Positions 1-5,182 of a stretch of DNA of 6,438 nt are shown here, one piece after another. The first letter of the stretch is position 1. Each line of letters opens with the position of its first letter. Where the stretch lies: assembly GCA_008636095.1 (NCBI GenBank), contig VSJD01000042.1, positions 1 through 6,438 on the forward strand, read 5' to 3'. The translations under genes were made by a program, and so were the position numbers. Under the pieces are notes generated by a model. The model was not told where the DNA came from, ran no database searches, and worked only from the letters and a program-made list of their open reading frames with translations. The stretch is from Kiritimatiellota bacterium. GTDB lineage: Bacteria; Verrucomicrobiota; Kiritimatiellia; JAAZAB01.

Positions 1-111
1 ACCCCGGACAATTGGTGGCGGGATGAGGAAGGATTGGTGAATGTGGTTAATGAAATTATTAAAACTGTTCTTTACTGGTGGCAATATGGGCTGGCGCCAT
101 GGCAGAAATGA
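1..111 (+). CDS. C-terminal end of a YdcF/ElyC-like (DUF218) protein, partial
   Basis: Frame 1 is open from the window edge to a TGA at 109-111 and gives 36 residues. The peptide begins TPDNWWRDEEGLVNVVNE and ends YGLAPWQK. A 'WW..EGL..V.NE.IK..YYW..YG' tail resembles the final helix of YdcF/SanA/ElyC-type DUF218 proteins, which are membrane-associated and linked to envelope metabolism. That is recognition by memory from a short tail, so the family name is tentative. The reading frame itself is well supported by its amino-acid composition and by the absence of a better frame. The gene is on the same strand as the membrane protein starting at 283 and is separated from it by 171 bases, so it may be its upstream neighbour in one unit. 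The start and most of the protein lie outside the window. Confidence 0.5.
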   Translation, partial: TPDNWWRDEEGLVNVVNEIIKTVLYWWQYGLAPWQK

Positions 112-282
112 AGAATGTAGCCATGTCGGTCCAAAGGCCAAGTGGTCGCTTAGCCCGCAAGGTGGCTGACACGAAAGGCAGAATGAAGCCTGCCCGAGCT
201 CGGCCAGGGAATGAAGAAACAAGGTCATAATAATTCTGCATGCTACATTTTCATGCGGTGAACAACCTAAATCGGATTAGAG
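112..282. other. Intergenic spacer with one palindrome
   Basis: These 171 bases separate the upstream gene from the membrane-protein gene. I see no convincing ORF. A near-perfect palindrome lies at 189-208 (CCTGcCCGAGCTCGGcCAGG, one C/C mismatch on each side of the core). It has no T-tract, so it is not a standard intrinsic terminator. A short GCATG/CATGC pair lies at about 239-256. The ribosome-binding region of the next gene is weak: GGATTAGAG directly precedes the ATG at 283. No clear -35/-10 pair was found. Confidence 0.4.
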
Positions 283-2628
283 ATGATTTCTTCCCTTATC
301 ATTTATTTAGAGTTGTTTATCGCCCTCTTTTTCCTGCCGGGATTTTTTATCACCATAATTCTGGGGATTAAAAAGTTCCGCTTTCTGCTTTCGTTCGCGC
401 TCTCCTACGCCCTTCTTGTGCTTACGCTCTTGCCATTTGAATATTATGCCCAGCCGATTACCCGTTGGCAGTGGTGTGTTCTGTTGGAATGGGTGATTTT
501 GGCCGCTTTGGCCGTTGCCAAAACGTTCATATATAGGAACTCTAAAAAGGTAGGGCCGCACAGCCTGTGCAGCCGAAAAGCCGGCGCGACCACGCCTCCG
601 GCGTGGCAAGCAGGCTGTTTACCCCGCTTAGAGCGGGATCCCGCCCTACCAGTGAAAAGTTGCCGAGGGCCAAATTTTCTCCGCGGTCTTTTGAACCCCC
701 GTCTGCTCGTCCCCCTTGTTTTGGCCGCAATAATTTGCGGCTATCTAGTATATGCCGGTCCTTATCTTGAAATCCCAGCTGATGCGTGGACACATGCGTC
801 CTGGTTCCAGTGGCATAAATATGATATAATTAATCTAATCTGTTTTCCATCCGGTTTATCTTTTCAGAGCCTTCTCTGGCATCAGACCTTGTCTCCTTGG
901 TGTTTTAATCCTTGGTATTTTATGCATGCCTGGCTTTGCCATGTTTCGGGACTGGCGATTATGGGTTTTCTGCATGTCCTGACATTCGTAAATGTTACGG
1001 TTTTTCTTCTGGCAATATATTATTTCGGCCTGTTCATTTTTGCCGGCCTGCGTATCAGCGCGCTCACGAAAATGATGATGGCGGCCGTTGCTTCTTTGTT
1101 TGCCGCCGCTACCATGGGAAACAATGTGTTTGCCTATACCCGTTATTATGCGTTTGCCCCTGCTATTTTGAACTATGTGCTTTTTCTTGCGGCCATGGCC
1201 GTGATTATTCTCTGGCTACGCTCCAATCGCTGGCGGGGGCATGCGCTCTGGATTGCGCCGGTTTTATTGATTGTGACCAATGCCATTCATACCCAAGAGG
1301 CATTATTTGTTTTTATTATGACTCTGGCTCTGAGTTTTGTGGGATGCCTCGGCTTGTGTTGGCGTAAGTTTTTTAACATAGCACGGTATGGCCGCAAACA
1401 GAATGTCATTCCCGCGAGCTTACTCCGCCGTAGCAAAGCCCCTGGCTGCGAAGGCCGGAAGGCGGGAATCCAAGGGAGGAAGCTCTTGATTCCCATTTTC
1501 ATGGGAATGACAAAATGGAAAGACCGCCTGGCCGGGCGGTCTTTCTATGGTAACCGTTGGACGGTCAGAGAGTGGAAAAACTTGATCATGGCCGGCATCC
1601 TACTTCTTGTGTTTTTCGCCGGGTTTGCCGCCATCCGGCATTTCAAGCCTGGTTCATGGATTTCCCCTGATATGATTATGCCCCACGCGGGCCTTCCCAC
1701 GGAGCCGGTCAATTTTATTTTCCGGAACTTGATAATCAGTGTGCCGGAGAATCCTTATCTTCGCCTGGCAGTGTATCAGCTCTTTATTTTTTACCAGGTG
1801 GTGGGATGCTGGGGGTTGTTTGTGTATCTGCTGTTTTTAATGATGATTCGGCGCTTTGTCAAACTGCCTTACCTCATAGCCGGCATGCTTATTGTCCCGC
1901 TTTTGACGGTCTTTAATCCCTTTACGACGGATCTGATAGTAAGGATGAACCAGAGCGCGGCATTATATCGTTTTATTTATTTAATTCCCCTCCCGTTTGT
2001 CGGCGGTTATCTCTTTGTTCATTTTTGGGGTAAGGCGCGGGAATGGTTTTACAGGATGCGCGCGGCACCGGAGAAATCAGTCTCTCCAATCTGGCCGCGG
2101 CTATCCTGGCTTAATTTTGCCGGATGTATTCTGGTTCTTGCCGGATTGATTGGCTTGATCTTTCCGATAAACACGGCCGGTATTTACGCACCCTACAGCA
2201 AAATTTATACTTTGCGGAAGATTCCGGCCGGGAACGATTATCGTTTGATTTATGATTTGGGAACAATCATGGCAAAATATGAAAACAAGGTTATTCTGAC
2301 GGACGGCTGGACCTCCCACTACCTTGCGTTCTATTCCCCGAAAAACACTTACTGCTACGCAAAATGGTTGAACTCGTCAAATCCTGAAAATGAACCGCCG
2401 GAACCATATACCTGGGAAAAACTACGTCGTCGTGGACTGATTGTCATAAACCGCCGTAACGGCGACTTAAGCATTACCGGTAGAATTGCAAAGCACTGGC
2501 CGGAAGATGTTCTTCCGAAAGTGAGCCGCTATTATTCCTTTGAAGCGCAACATTATCTTGAATCGCATCCGGAAAAATTCCAGAAAATCTGGTCCCAGGA
2601 TCGGATTACCGTCTATGCCGTCCGCTGA
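283..2628 (+). CDS. Polytopic membrane protein, probable GT-C-like glycosyltransferase, carrying two in-frame repeat insertions
   Basis: This encodes 781 residues. Hydrophobic segments are visible at roughly 5-28, 32-52, 65-83, 138-158, 222-254, 264-285, 292-312, 320-333, 337-358, 434-450, 494-517, 524-543, 565-580 and 608-628. A soluble C-terminal domain of about 150 residues follows. A Trp-rich external-type loop after residue 158 contains an acidic site (PADAWTHASW, D167), as in GT-C lipid-sugar-dependent glycosyltransferases; this is a fold-level inference and I cannot name the family. The C-terminal domain ends with VINRRNGDLSITGRIAKHW (721-739). This motif is conserved in the minus-strand paralogue at 5533-6438, which argues that the reading frame is genuine to its end. 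Residues about 89-123 and 374-421 are low-complexity, Arg/Pro/Gly-rich stretches encoded by palindromic repeats. They lie in Arg/Lys-rich loops predicted to be cytoplasmic, so the protein may still fold. The start is the first in-frame ATG, with only a weak ribosome site. Confidence 0.8.
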   Translation: MISSLIIYLELFIALFFLPGFFITIILGIKKFRFLLSFALSYALLVLTLLPFEYYAQPITRWQWCVLLEWVILAALAVAKTFIYRNSKKVGPHSLCSRKAGATTPPAWQAGCLPRLERDPALPVKSCRGPNFLRGLLNPRLLVPLVLAAIICGYLVYAGPYLEIPADAWTHASWFQWHKYDIINLICFPSGLSFQSLLWHQTLSPWCFNPWYFMHAWLCHVSGLAIMGFLHVLTFVNVTVFLLAIYYFGLFIFAGLRISALTKMMMAAVASLFAAATMGNNVFAYTRYYAFAPAILNYVLFLAAMAVIILWLRSNRWRGHALWIAPVLLIVTNAIHTQEALFVFIMTLALSFVGCLGLCWRKFFNIARYGRKQNVIPASLLRRSKAPGCEGRKAGIQGRKLLIPIFMGMTKWKDRLAGRSFYGNRWTVREWKNLIMAGILLLVFFAGFAAIRHFKPGSWISPDMIMPHAGLPTEPVNFIFRNLIISVPENPYLRLAVYQLFIFYQVVGCWGLFVYLLFLMMIRRFVKLPYLIAGMLIVPLLTVFNPFTTDLIVRMNQSAALYRFIYLIPLPFVGGYLFVHFWGKAREWFYRMRAAPEKSVSPIWPRLSWLNFAGCILVLAGLIGLIFPINTAGIYAPYSKIYTLRKIPAGNDYRLIYDLGTIMAKYENKVILTDGWTSHYLAFYSPKNTYCYAKWLNSSNPENEPPEPYTWEKLRRRGLIVINRRNGDLSITGRIAKHWPEDVLPKVSRYYSFEAQHYLESHPEKFQKIWSQDRITVYAVR
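549..650. repeat. Palindromic repeat element inserted in frame in the membrane-protein gene
   Basis: The element is bounded by an 8-bp perfect inverted repeat, GGTAGGGC (549-556) and GCCCTACC (643-650). It is exactly 102 bp, or 34 codons, and contains no stop in the gene's frame. Internal hairpins are GCACAGCCTGTGC (558-570), CCACGCC/GGCGTGG (590-596/600-606), CCCGCT/AGCGGG (623-628/632-637) and the perfect palindrome GCGGGATCCCGC (633-644). This density of nested stems is typical of small non-autonomous dispersed repeats and is foreign to the flanking hydrophobic coding sequence. It encodes about residues 89-123, a Cys/Pro/Arg-rich stretch between two membrane segments. The exact ends and any target duplication cannot be set without an insertion-free homologue. 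Confidence 0.75.
1404..1512. repeat. VIPA/AGIQ-type palindromic repeat, in frame, probably with a second repeat nested inside
   Basis: The outer ends are a perfect 10-bp inverted repeat, TGTCATTCCC (1404-1413) and GGGAATGACA (1503-1512). Two internal hairpins are ATTCCCGC/GCGGGAAT (1408-1415/1462-1469) and ATTCCCAT/ATGGGAAT (1489-1496/1501-1508, 4-base loop). The translated signature NVIPA...AGIQ...IPIFMGMT (residues 374-410) is the usual reading of the widespread 'GTCATTCCCGCG...GCGGGAATCCA' dispersed repeat. In that repeat the first hairpin loop is normally a few bases. Here about 45 bases, containing CTCCGCCGTAGC and GCTGCGAAGGCCGG (about 1422-1459), separate the arms, which suggests a second repeat nested within the first. 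The whole stretch remains open in the gene's frame. Confidence 0.75.
1518..1545. terminator. Terminator-shaped hairpin inside the coding region
   Basis: A perfect 11-bp stem is formed by GAAAGACCGCC (1518-1528) and GGCGGTCTTTC (1535-1545) with a 6-base loop. An A-rich left flank and a CTTTCT right flank give it the form of a bidirectional intrinsic terminator. It lies 5 bases after the repeat at 1404-1512 and encodes residues about 412-421 of the membrane protein. The trailing T-run is short (three Ts, then C), so termination would be weak or partial. It may have arrived with the repeat insertion, or be a further palindromic unit of it. The structure is seen directly; any terminating function is inference. 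Confidence 0.4.
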
Positions 2629-2775
2629 CATGCTGGTTGAAGGCGCGGTCATGCTGTTCGTTCTTTCTCGCTTGACGCTCTGCCGTCAGGAGCATTCCCA
2701 AGCGGTGTTCAATCGCTTATTGGTGATGTGACTGATCTGGCGGCGGTGCAATCTGCCATGCACGGTGTGGATGCG
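2627..2775 (+). pseudogene. Decayed fragment of an NAD-dependent epimerase/SDR gene
   Basis: Reading from 2644 gives RGHAVRSFSLDALPSG, then further on LIGDVTDLAAVQSAMHGVDA, up to 2775. 'ERGHAV', then 'GDVTDLAAV..A..GVDA' is the characteristic beta2 to alpha3 region of extended-SDR NAD-dependent epimerase/dehydratase proteins. The preceding residues (ADMLVE, 2627-2641) are in a different frame, with two extra bases (2642-2643) before the RGHAV codons, so there is a frameshift. The N-terminal GxxGxxG nucleotide-binding motif and everything after GVDA are missing; the frame stops at 2785-2787. About 50 residues of a protein normally about 300 long remain. The remnant abuts the stop of the membrane-protein gene and ends just before the AbiE promoter, so it probably records a rearrangement or insertion at this site. 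Confidence 0.65.
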
Positions 2776-2790
2776 GGCAATTCGTGATGC

Positions 2791-2824
2791 TTGACATAAA
2801 GTTACACTTACCGTAACTTTATGT
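2791..2824 (+). promoter_or_regulatory. AbiE operon promoter with perfect 12-bp palindromic operator
   Basis: TTGACA at 2791-2796 is a consensus -35 box. The best -10 after a 17-base spacer is TAACTT (2814-2819), which is poor. A perfect inverted repeat, ACATAAAGTTAC (2794-2805) and GTAACTTTATGT (2813-2824) with a 7-base spacer, overlaps both boxes. AbiEi antitoxins of known systems repress their own operon by binding inverted repeats upstream, so this is the natural operator candidate. The repeat ends 6 bases before the ATG at 2831, no Shine-Dalgarno sequence precedes that ATG, and the predicted transcription start would fall at about 2826-2831. The mRNA may therefore be leaderless or nearly so. 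Confidence 0.7.
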
Positions 2825-2830
2825 ACAGAA

Positions 2831-3385
2831 ATGAGCCCACAACCTGTTACCAGTATGATTAGGACTCTGAACGATCTCGCCGACAGGGATCGTTGTCTTT
2901 TCACGCTGTCAGATCTGCGCGGGATCCTGCCTGAACCGAGCGCCGGAGCCTTCAAGACTATGCTCAGCCGAGCGGAGAAAAAGGGCGCTCTAAAACGTGT
3001 CTGCCGGGGACTCTATTTCTATCCGCAACCAGACTGCGAACAGGGACTGCTGCTGTTTCATGCCGCCGCCCGACTGCGCGCGGACGAGTTCAACTATATC
3101 AGTCTGGAGACGGCGCTCAGTGATGCCGGCGTGATTTCTCAGGTGCCCATGAACTGGATCACAATCATGTCTTCGGGACGACGAAACACCATCCGATGCG
3201 GCGAATGGGGAACTATTGAATTCGTACATACCTGCCGGAAGCCCGCGGAATTGCGCAATAACCTGACCTATGACGCCCGCTGCCGCATGTGGCGCGCATC
3301 GGTGTCATTGGCCATTCGGGACATGCGTTTCACGCGCCGAACGATGGATTTGGTTAATCAGGAGGTGGCCGATGAATTTGTTTGA
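2831..3385 (+). CDS. AbiEi-family antitoxin / transcriptional regulator of a type IV TA system
   Basis: This encodes 184 residues. The N-terminal part (about 12-65) is a winged helix-turn-helix pattern: FTLSDLRGILPEPSAGAF, then KKGALKRVCRGLYFYP. The phrase 'G.L.RV.RGLY..P' is typical of AbiEi-type antitoxins. The C-terminal half (about 75-184) would be the domain needed for antitoxicity in characterised members. Known AbiEi proteins repress the operon and neutralise AbiEii without stable complex formation. The gene overlaps the next one by 14 bases, the usual antitoxin-first arrangement. ATG 2831 was chosen as the first in-frame start. It has no ribosome site and lies just after the palindromic operator. 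An alternative is ATG 2855 (Met9), which also lacks one. Length agrees with the shorter AbiEi subfamilies. Confidence 0.85.
   Translation: MSPQPVTSMIRTLNDLADRDRCLFTLSDLRGILPEPSAGAFKTMLSRAEKKGALKRVCRGLYFYPQPDCEQGLLLFHAAARLRADEFNYISLETALSDAGVISQVPMNWITIMSSGRRNTIRCGEWGTIEFVHTCRKPAELRNNLTYDARCRMWRASVSLAIRDMRFTRRTMDLVNQEVADEFV
3360..3365 (+). promoter_or_regulatory. Shine-Dalgarno site setting the AbiEii start
   Basis: AGGAGG is located six bases before the ATG at 3372. It lies inside the 3' end of the antitoxin gene and picks ATG 3372 over the earlier in-frame ATG at 3270. The earlier start would add 34 Arg/Trp-rich residues unlike the family. Confidence 0.85.
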
Positions 3386-4238
3386 TCAGCTTGTGTCGCT
3401 GGCCACTAAGAGACAATCAGGCCTGATCCCGTTGCGCTCAGTGGTGGAAAAAGAGCTTTTACATCACGACATCCTGCGCGAGATGAATAAAGCGGGATTG
3501 CTGGCACAGCTCACCTTCATCGGCGGCACCTGTTTGCGGATGTGCTACAATTCCAACCGGCTAAGCGAAAATCTGGACTTCACCGGCGGGCATGCTTTCA
3601 ACAAAGCCACACTCAGCGCCCTGAGACAGGCTTTGCCGGACATGTTCCGCGCCAAGTATGGCTTGGAGGCTCAAGTGAAAGAACCAATCAGGGAGACCGG
3701 CAATGTAAACACATGGCGGTTGAAAATCGTGACCAAACCTGAAGAAAAGCATTTACCCACCCAGCAAATCAATCTCGACGTTTGCGCAATTCCCAGCCAC
3801 GACCAGCGCCCCATGATGCTTCGTAACCATTACGGAGTGGATATGGGAACATCCGGCTTGATTCTTCGCGCGCAAAGCCGTGAAGAAATTCTTGCCGACA
3901 AAGTCGTGGCCATGGCCTTTCGCCCGAATCGCATCAAGAATCGTGATCTATGGGACATCGGCTGGCTGAAGCAGCAAAACGTTGAATTACCGATGAAACT
4001 TGTTCCCCTGAAAGTTGCCGATCACCGGAGAACCCCCGACGAATTCATCCGTCTGTTGAGCGCCCGGCTGAAGCCTTTGCCCGGCGACAAAACTGCCCAT
4101 GCAGACTTTGTCGGAGAAATGCGACGATTCCTGCCGGCATCCATTGTGGAGGATACCGTGGAAAAGTCTGACTTCTGGCAGTACCTGACTCGTCTTGTAC
4201 GCGAGGAATGTGATCAAGTATTTGCAACAATGGAATGA
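3372..4238 (+). CDS. AbiEii/AbiGii-family nucleotidyltransferase toxin
   Basis: This encodes 288 residues from ATG 3372. The nucleotidyltransferase core is visible. Motif I is FIGGTCLRMCYNSNRLSENLDF (residues 49-70, written as its ends GGT at 51-53 and SENLDF at 65-70). A further strand with an acidic residue is INLDVCAIP (133-141, D136). The C-terminal family signature REEILADKVVA...KNRDLWDI spans 170-196. AbiEii toxins are nucleotidyltransferases that block growth, with published evidence for tRNA or nucleotide transfer in some members; they provide abortive phage defence and plasmid maintenance. The usual motif is SEDLDF; here the first Asp of the D-x-D pair is Asn67, while D69 is kept, so activity could be altered. 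Translation is probably coupled to the antitoxin through the 14-base overlap. Confidence 0.88.
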   Translation: MNLFDQLVSLATKRQSGLIPLRSVVEKELLHHDILREMNKAGLLAQLTFIGGTCLRMCYNSNRLSENLDFTGGHAFNKATLSALRQALPDMFRAKYGLEAQVKEPIRETGNVNTWRLKIVTKPEEKHLPTQQINLDVCAIPSHDQRPMMLRNHYGVDMGTSGLILRAQSREEILADKVVAMAFRPNRIKNRDLWDIGWLKQQNVELPMKLVPLKVADHRRTPDEFIRLLSARLKPLPGDKTAHADFVGEMRRFLPASIVEDTVEKSDFWQYLTRLVREECDQVFATME

Positions 4239-4396
4239 ATAACGGGAAAGTTTGCGTATTCCATGAGTGGTCACTCCGGGTCGGTGAGGGGGCGCGGGGA
4301 AAACGGACCCCCTTCGCGAAACCGCTACGGCGGGGCAGGCGACGGACCAGGCTTCGCCCCGGCACGCGGCTGACCGGAGAAGATGAAAGATCGATA
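4239..4396. other. GC-rich intergenic segment bounded by an imperfect inverted repeat
   Basis: After the AbiEii stop there is a small GAGTGGTCACTC hairpin (4265-4276), then about 105 G/C-rich bases. The edges form an imperfect inverted repeat, CTCCGGGTC (4274-4282) and GACCGGAG (4372-4379). The segment contains CCTTCGC (4311-4317) and GCTACGGCGG (4324-4333). Both strings also occur, inverted and in the same order, in the nested part of the repeat at about 1422-1455 (1425-1434 is CCGCCGTAGC), which suggests a related dispersed repeat. No T-tract follows, so it is not a classical terminator. The base composition differs sharply from the AT-rich promoter that follows. Confidence 0.4.
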
Positions 4397-4425
4397 TTGA
4401 CATAATCATATCGATTGATATGATT
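4397..4425 (+). promoter_or_regulatory. Promoter and palindromic operator of the Phd/PIN operon
   Basis: TTGACA (4397-4402) and TATGAT (4419-4424), 16 bases apart, form a near-consensus sigma70 promoter. A perfect inverted repeat, AATCATATC (4404-4412) and GATATGATT (4417-4425) with a 4-base spacer, covers the spacer and -10 box. This is where a Phd-family antitoxin, or its complex with the toxin, would be expected to bind for autorepression. A further ATTGATTGATTAT tract follows to 4440. The ribosome site AGGGGG (4445-4450) precedes ATG 4455 by four bases. Confidence 0.75.
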
Positions 4426-4454
4426 GCATTGATTGATTATAAATAGGGGGAATT

Positions 4455-4709
4455 ATGGCAACTATTGTTTCCGCCGTGTATGCCAGGCGTAATTTCGGGC
4501 GCCTGCTTAATATCGTCACGCTGACAGGTAAAGATGTGTTGATTGAGCGCGCCGGAAAACGGATTGCCCGATTGACTGATCTGTCGCCTGCCGTCCGGCA
4601 ACCTGCCGAAAAATTAGATTTACGTAAAATTCGCGGCATTGGCAAAACGCTGTGGCGCTCGGTCGGCACCGATGCCTATGTGAAAGGGGAGCGCAAGCAA
4701 TGGGCGTAA
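4455..4709 (+). CDS. Phd/YefM-family (prevent-host-death) antitoxin
   Basis: This encodes 84 residues, the normal size for the family. The N-terminal Phd fold is recognisable from VSAVYARRNFGRLLN (5-19) followed by GKDVLIERAGKRIARL (24-39), matching the family pattern 'vs..eaR.nf..ll..v..g..v.i.r.gkpvA.l'. The N-terminal half would bind the operator at 4404-4425, and the charged C-terminal tail (about 50-84) would wrap the toxin. The gene overlaps the PIN toxin gene by 10 bases, so translation of the two is coupled. It starts at ATG 4455 with AGGGGG four bases upstream. The family assignment is firm; the specific partner is inferred from adjacency. Confidence 0.88.
   Translation: MATIVSAVYARRNFGRLLNIVTLTGKDVLIERAGKRIARLTDLSPAVRQPAEKLDLRKIRGIGKTLWRSVGTDAYVKGERKQWA
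4685..4691 (+). promoter_or_regulatory. Shine-Dalgarno site setting the PIN toxin start
   Basis: AGGGGAG lies eight bases before ATG 4700, inside the antitoxin gene. It supports ATG 4700 rather than the earlier in-frame ATG at 4652, whose 16 extra residues (Cys/Arg-rich) do not fit a PIN domain. Confidence 0.75.
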
Positions 4710-5134
4710 AACTGCAATCAGGTCAAACCGTGTTCATTGACACGGCGCCGTTGATTTATTTTATCGAGGAAAACGACCGCTACATTGAAAGTCTGACCGA
4801 ATTTTTTGATGCGGTGACAAGGCTGGATATTATGCTTGTCACCTCGATGATAACGTATATTGAAATCCTGTCGTTGCCGGAAAAACAGGGGCAGGCCAAA
4901 TTGGCAGCCAGGTATCGGGAGTTTTTGACCAATTCAGAACAACTGAGTATTTATTCTCTTACCGTACCTGTCGCCGAAGCTGCCATTCGATTCCGTGCAC
5001 ATGAAGGATTGCGGACCCCCGATGCCATCCAATTGGCCACCGCGCTGGTTTGCGGCGCAGATTTTGTGCTGACCAATGACCGGGCGTGGCGCAAGATTCA
5101 TGCGCCCCGGGTTGTTATAATAGACGAACTATAA
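4700..5134 (+). CDS. PIN-domain ribonuclease toxin (VapC-like)
   Basis: This encodes 144 residues from ATG 4700, the usual VapC size. The four acidic positions of the PIN active site are all present: D14 in VFIDTAPLIYF, E55 in TYIEIL, D108 in RTPDAIQLATAL, and D127 in FVLTNDRAW. The protein is therefore expected to be an active Mg2+-dependent endoribonuclease acting on tRNA, rRNA or mRNA; the target cannot be read from sequence. It follows a Phd-type antitoxin with a 10-base overlap and is presumably silenced by it in a VapBC-like complex. The downstream gene at 5183 starts 48 bases later and could be on the same transcript. No terminator is visible after the TAA. Confidence 0.9.
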   Translation: MGVKLQSGQTVFIDTAPLIYFIEENDRYIESLTEFFDAVTRLDIMLVTSMITYIEILSLPEKQGQAKLAARYREFLTNSEQLSIYSLTVPVAEAAIRFRAHEGLRTPDAIQLATALVCGADFVLTNDRAWRKIHAPRVVIIDEL

Positions 5135-5182
5135 TCCGTTATGGTCGTTTCAGTCCACGAAGGATACTGATAAGGAGCGCGG

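Noticed and set aside
59..241. 60-residue minus-strand ORF upstream of the membrane-protein gene
   Set aside because: It overlaps the well-supported 3' end of the + strand gene at 1-111, covers a palindrome-bearing spacer, and shows no ribosome site or recognisable motif.
912..1367. 151-residue + strand ORF inside the membrane-protein gene
   Set aside because: It is Cys- and His-rich, typical of a shifted frame through hydrophobic codons. The host frame is supported by membrane segments and, in its C-terminal part, by the paralogue.
549..1545. CRISPR array or insertion sequence as the explanation of the repeats
   Set aside because: There are no regularly spaced direct repeats, no transposase ORF and the two elements have different ends; they are single short palindromic units.
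2540..2731. 63-residue + strand ORF across the membrane-protein stop
   Set aside because: Its frame differs from the one giving epimerase similarity after 2644, and its first half is a shadow of the membrane-protein C terminus.
3270..3371. Upstream extension of AbiEii to ATG 3270
   Set aside because: The extra 34 residues are Arg/Trp/Cys-rich, lie inside the antitoxin gene and do not fit the family; AGGAGG precedes ATG 3372.
4263..4373. 36-residue Gly/Arg-rich + strand ORF in the TA spacer
   Set aside because: It lacks a ribosome site and its composition follows from the GC-rich repeat-like DNA; no known motif.
3987..4409. Overlapping minus-strand ORFs opposite the AbiEii 3' end
   Set aside because: They are antisense shadows of the toxin gene and the GC-rich spacer, with no family resemblance.
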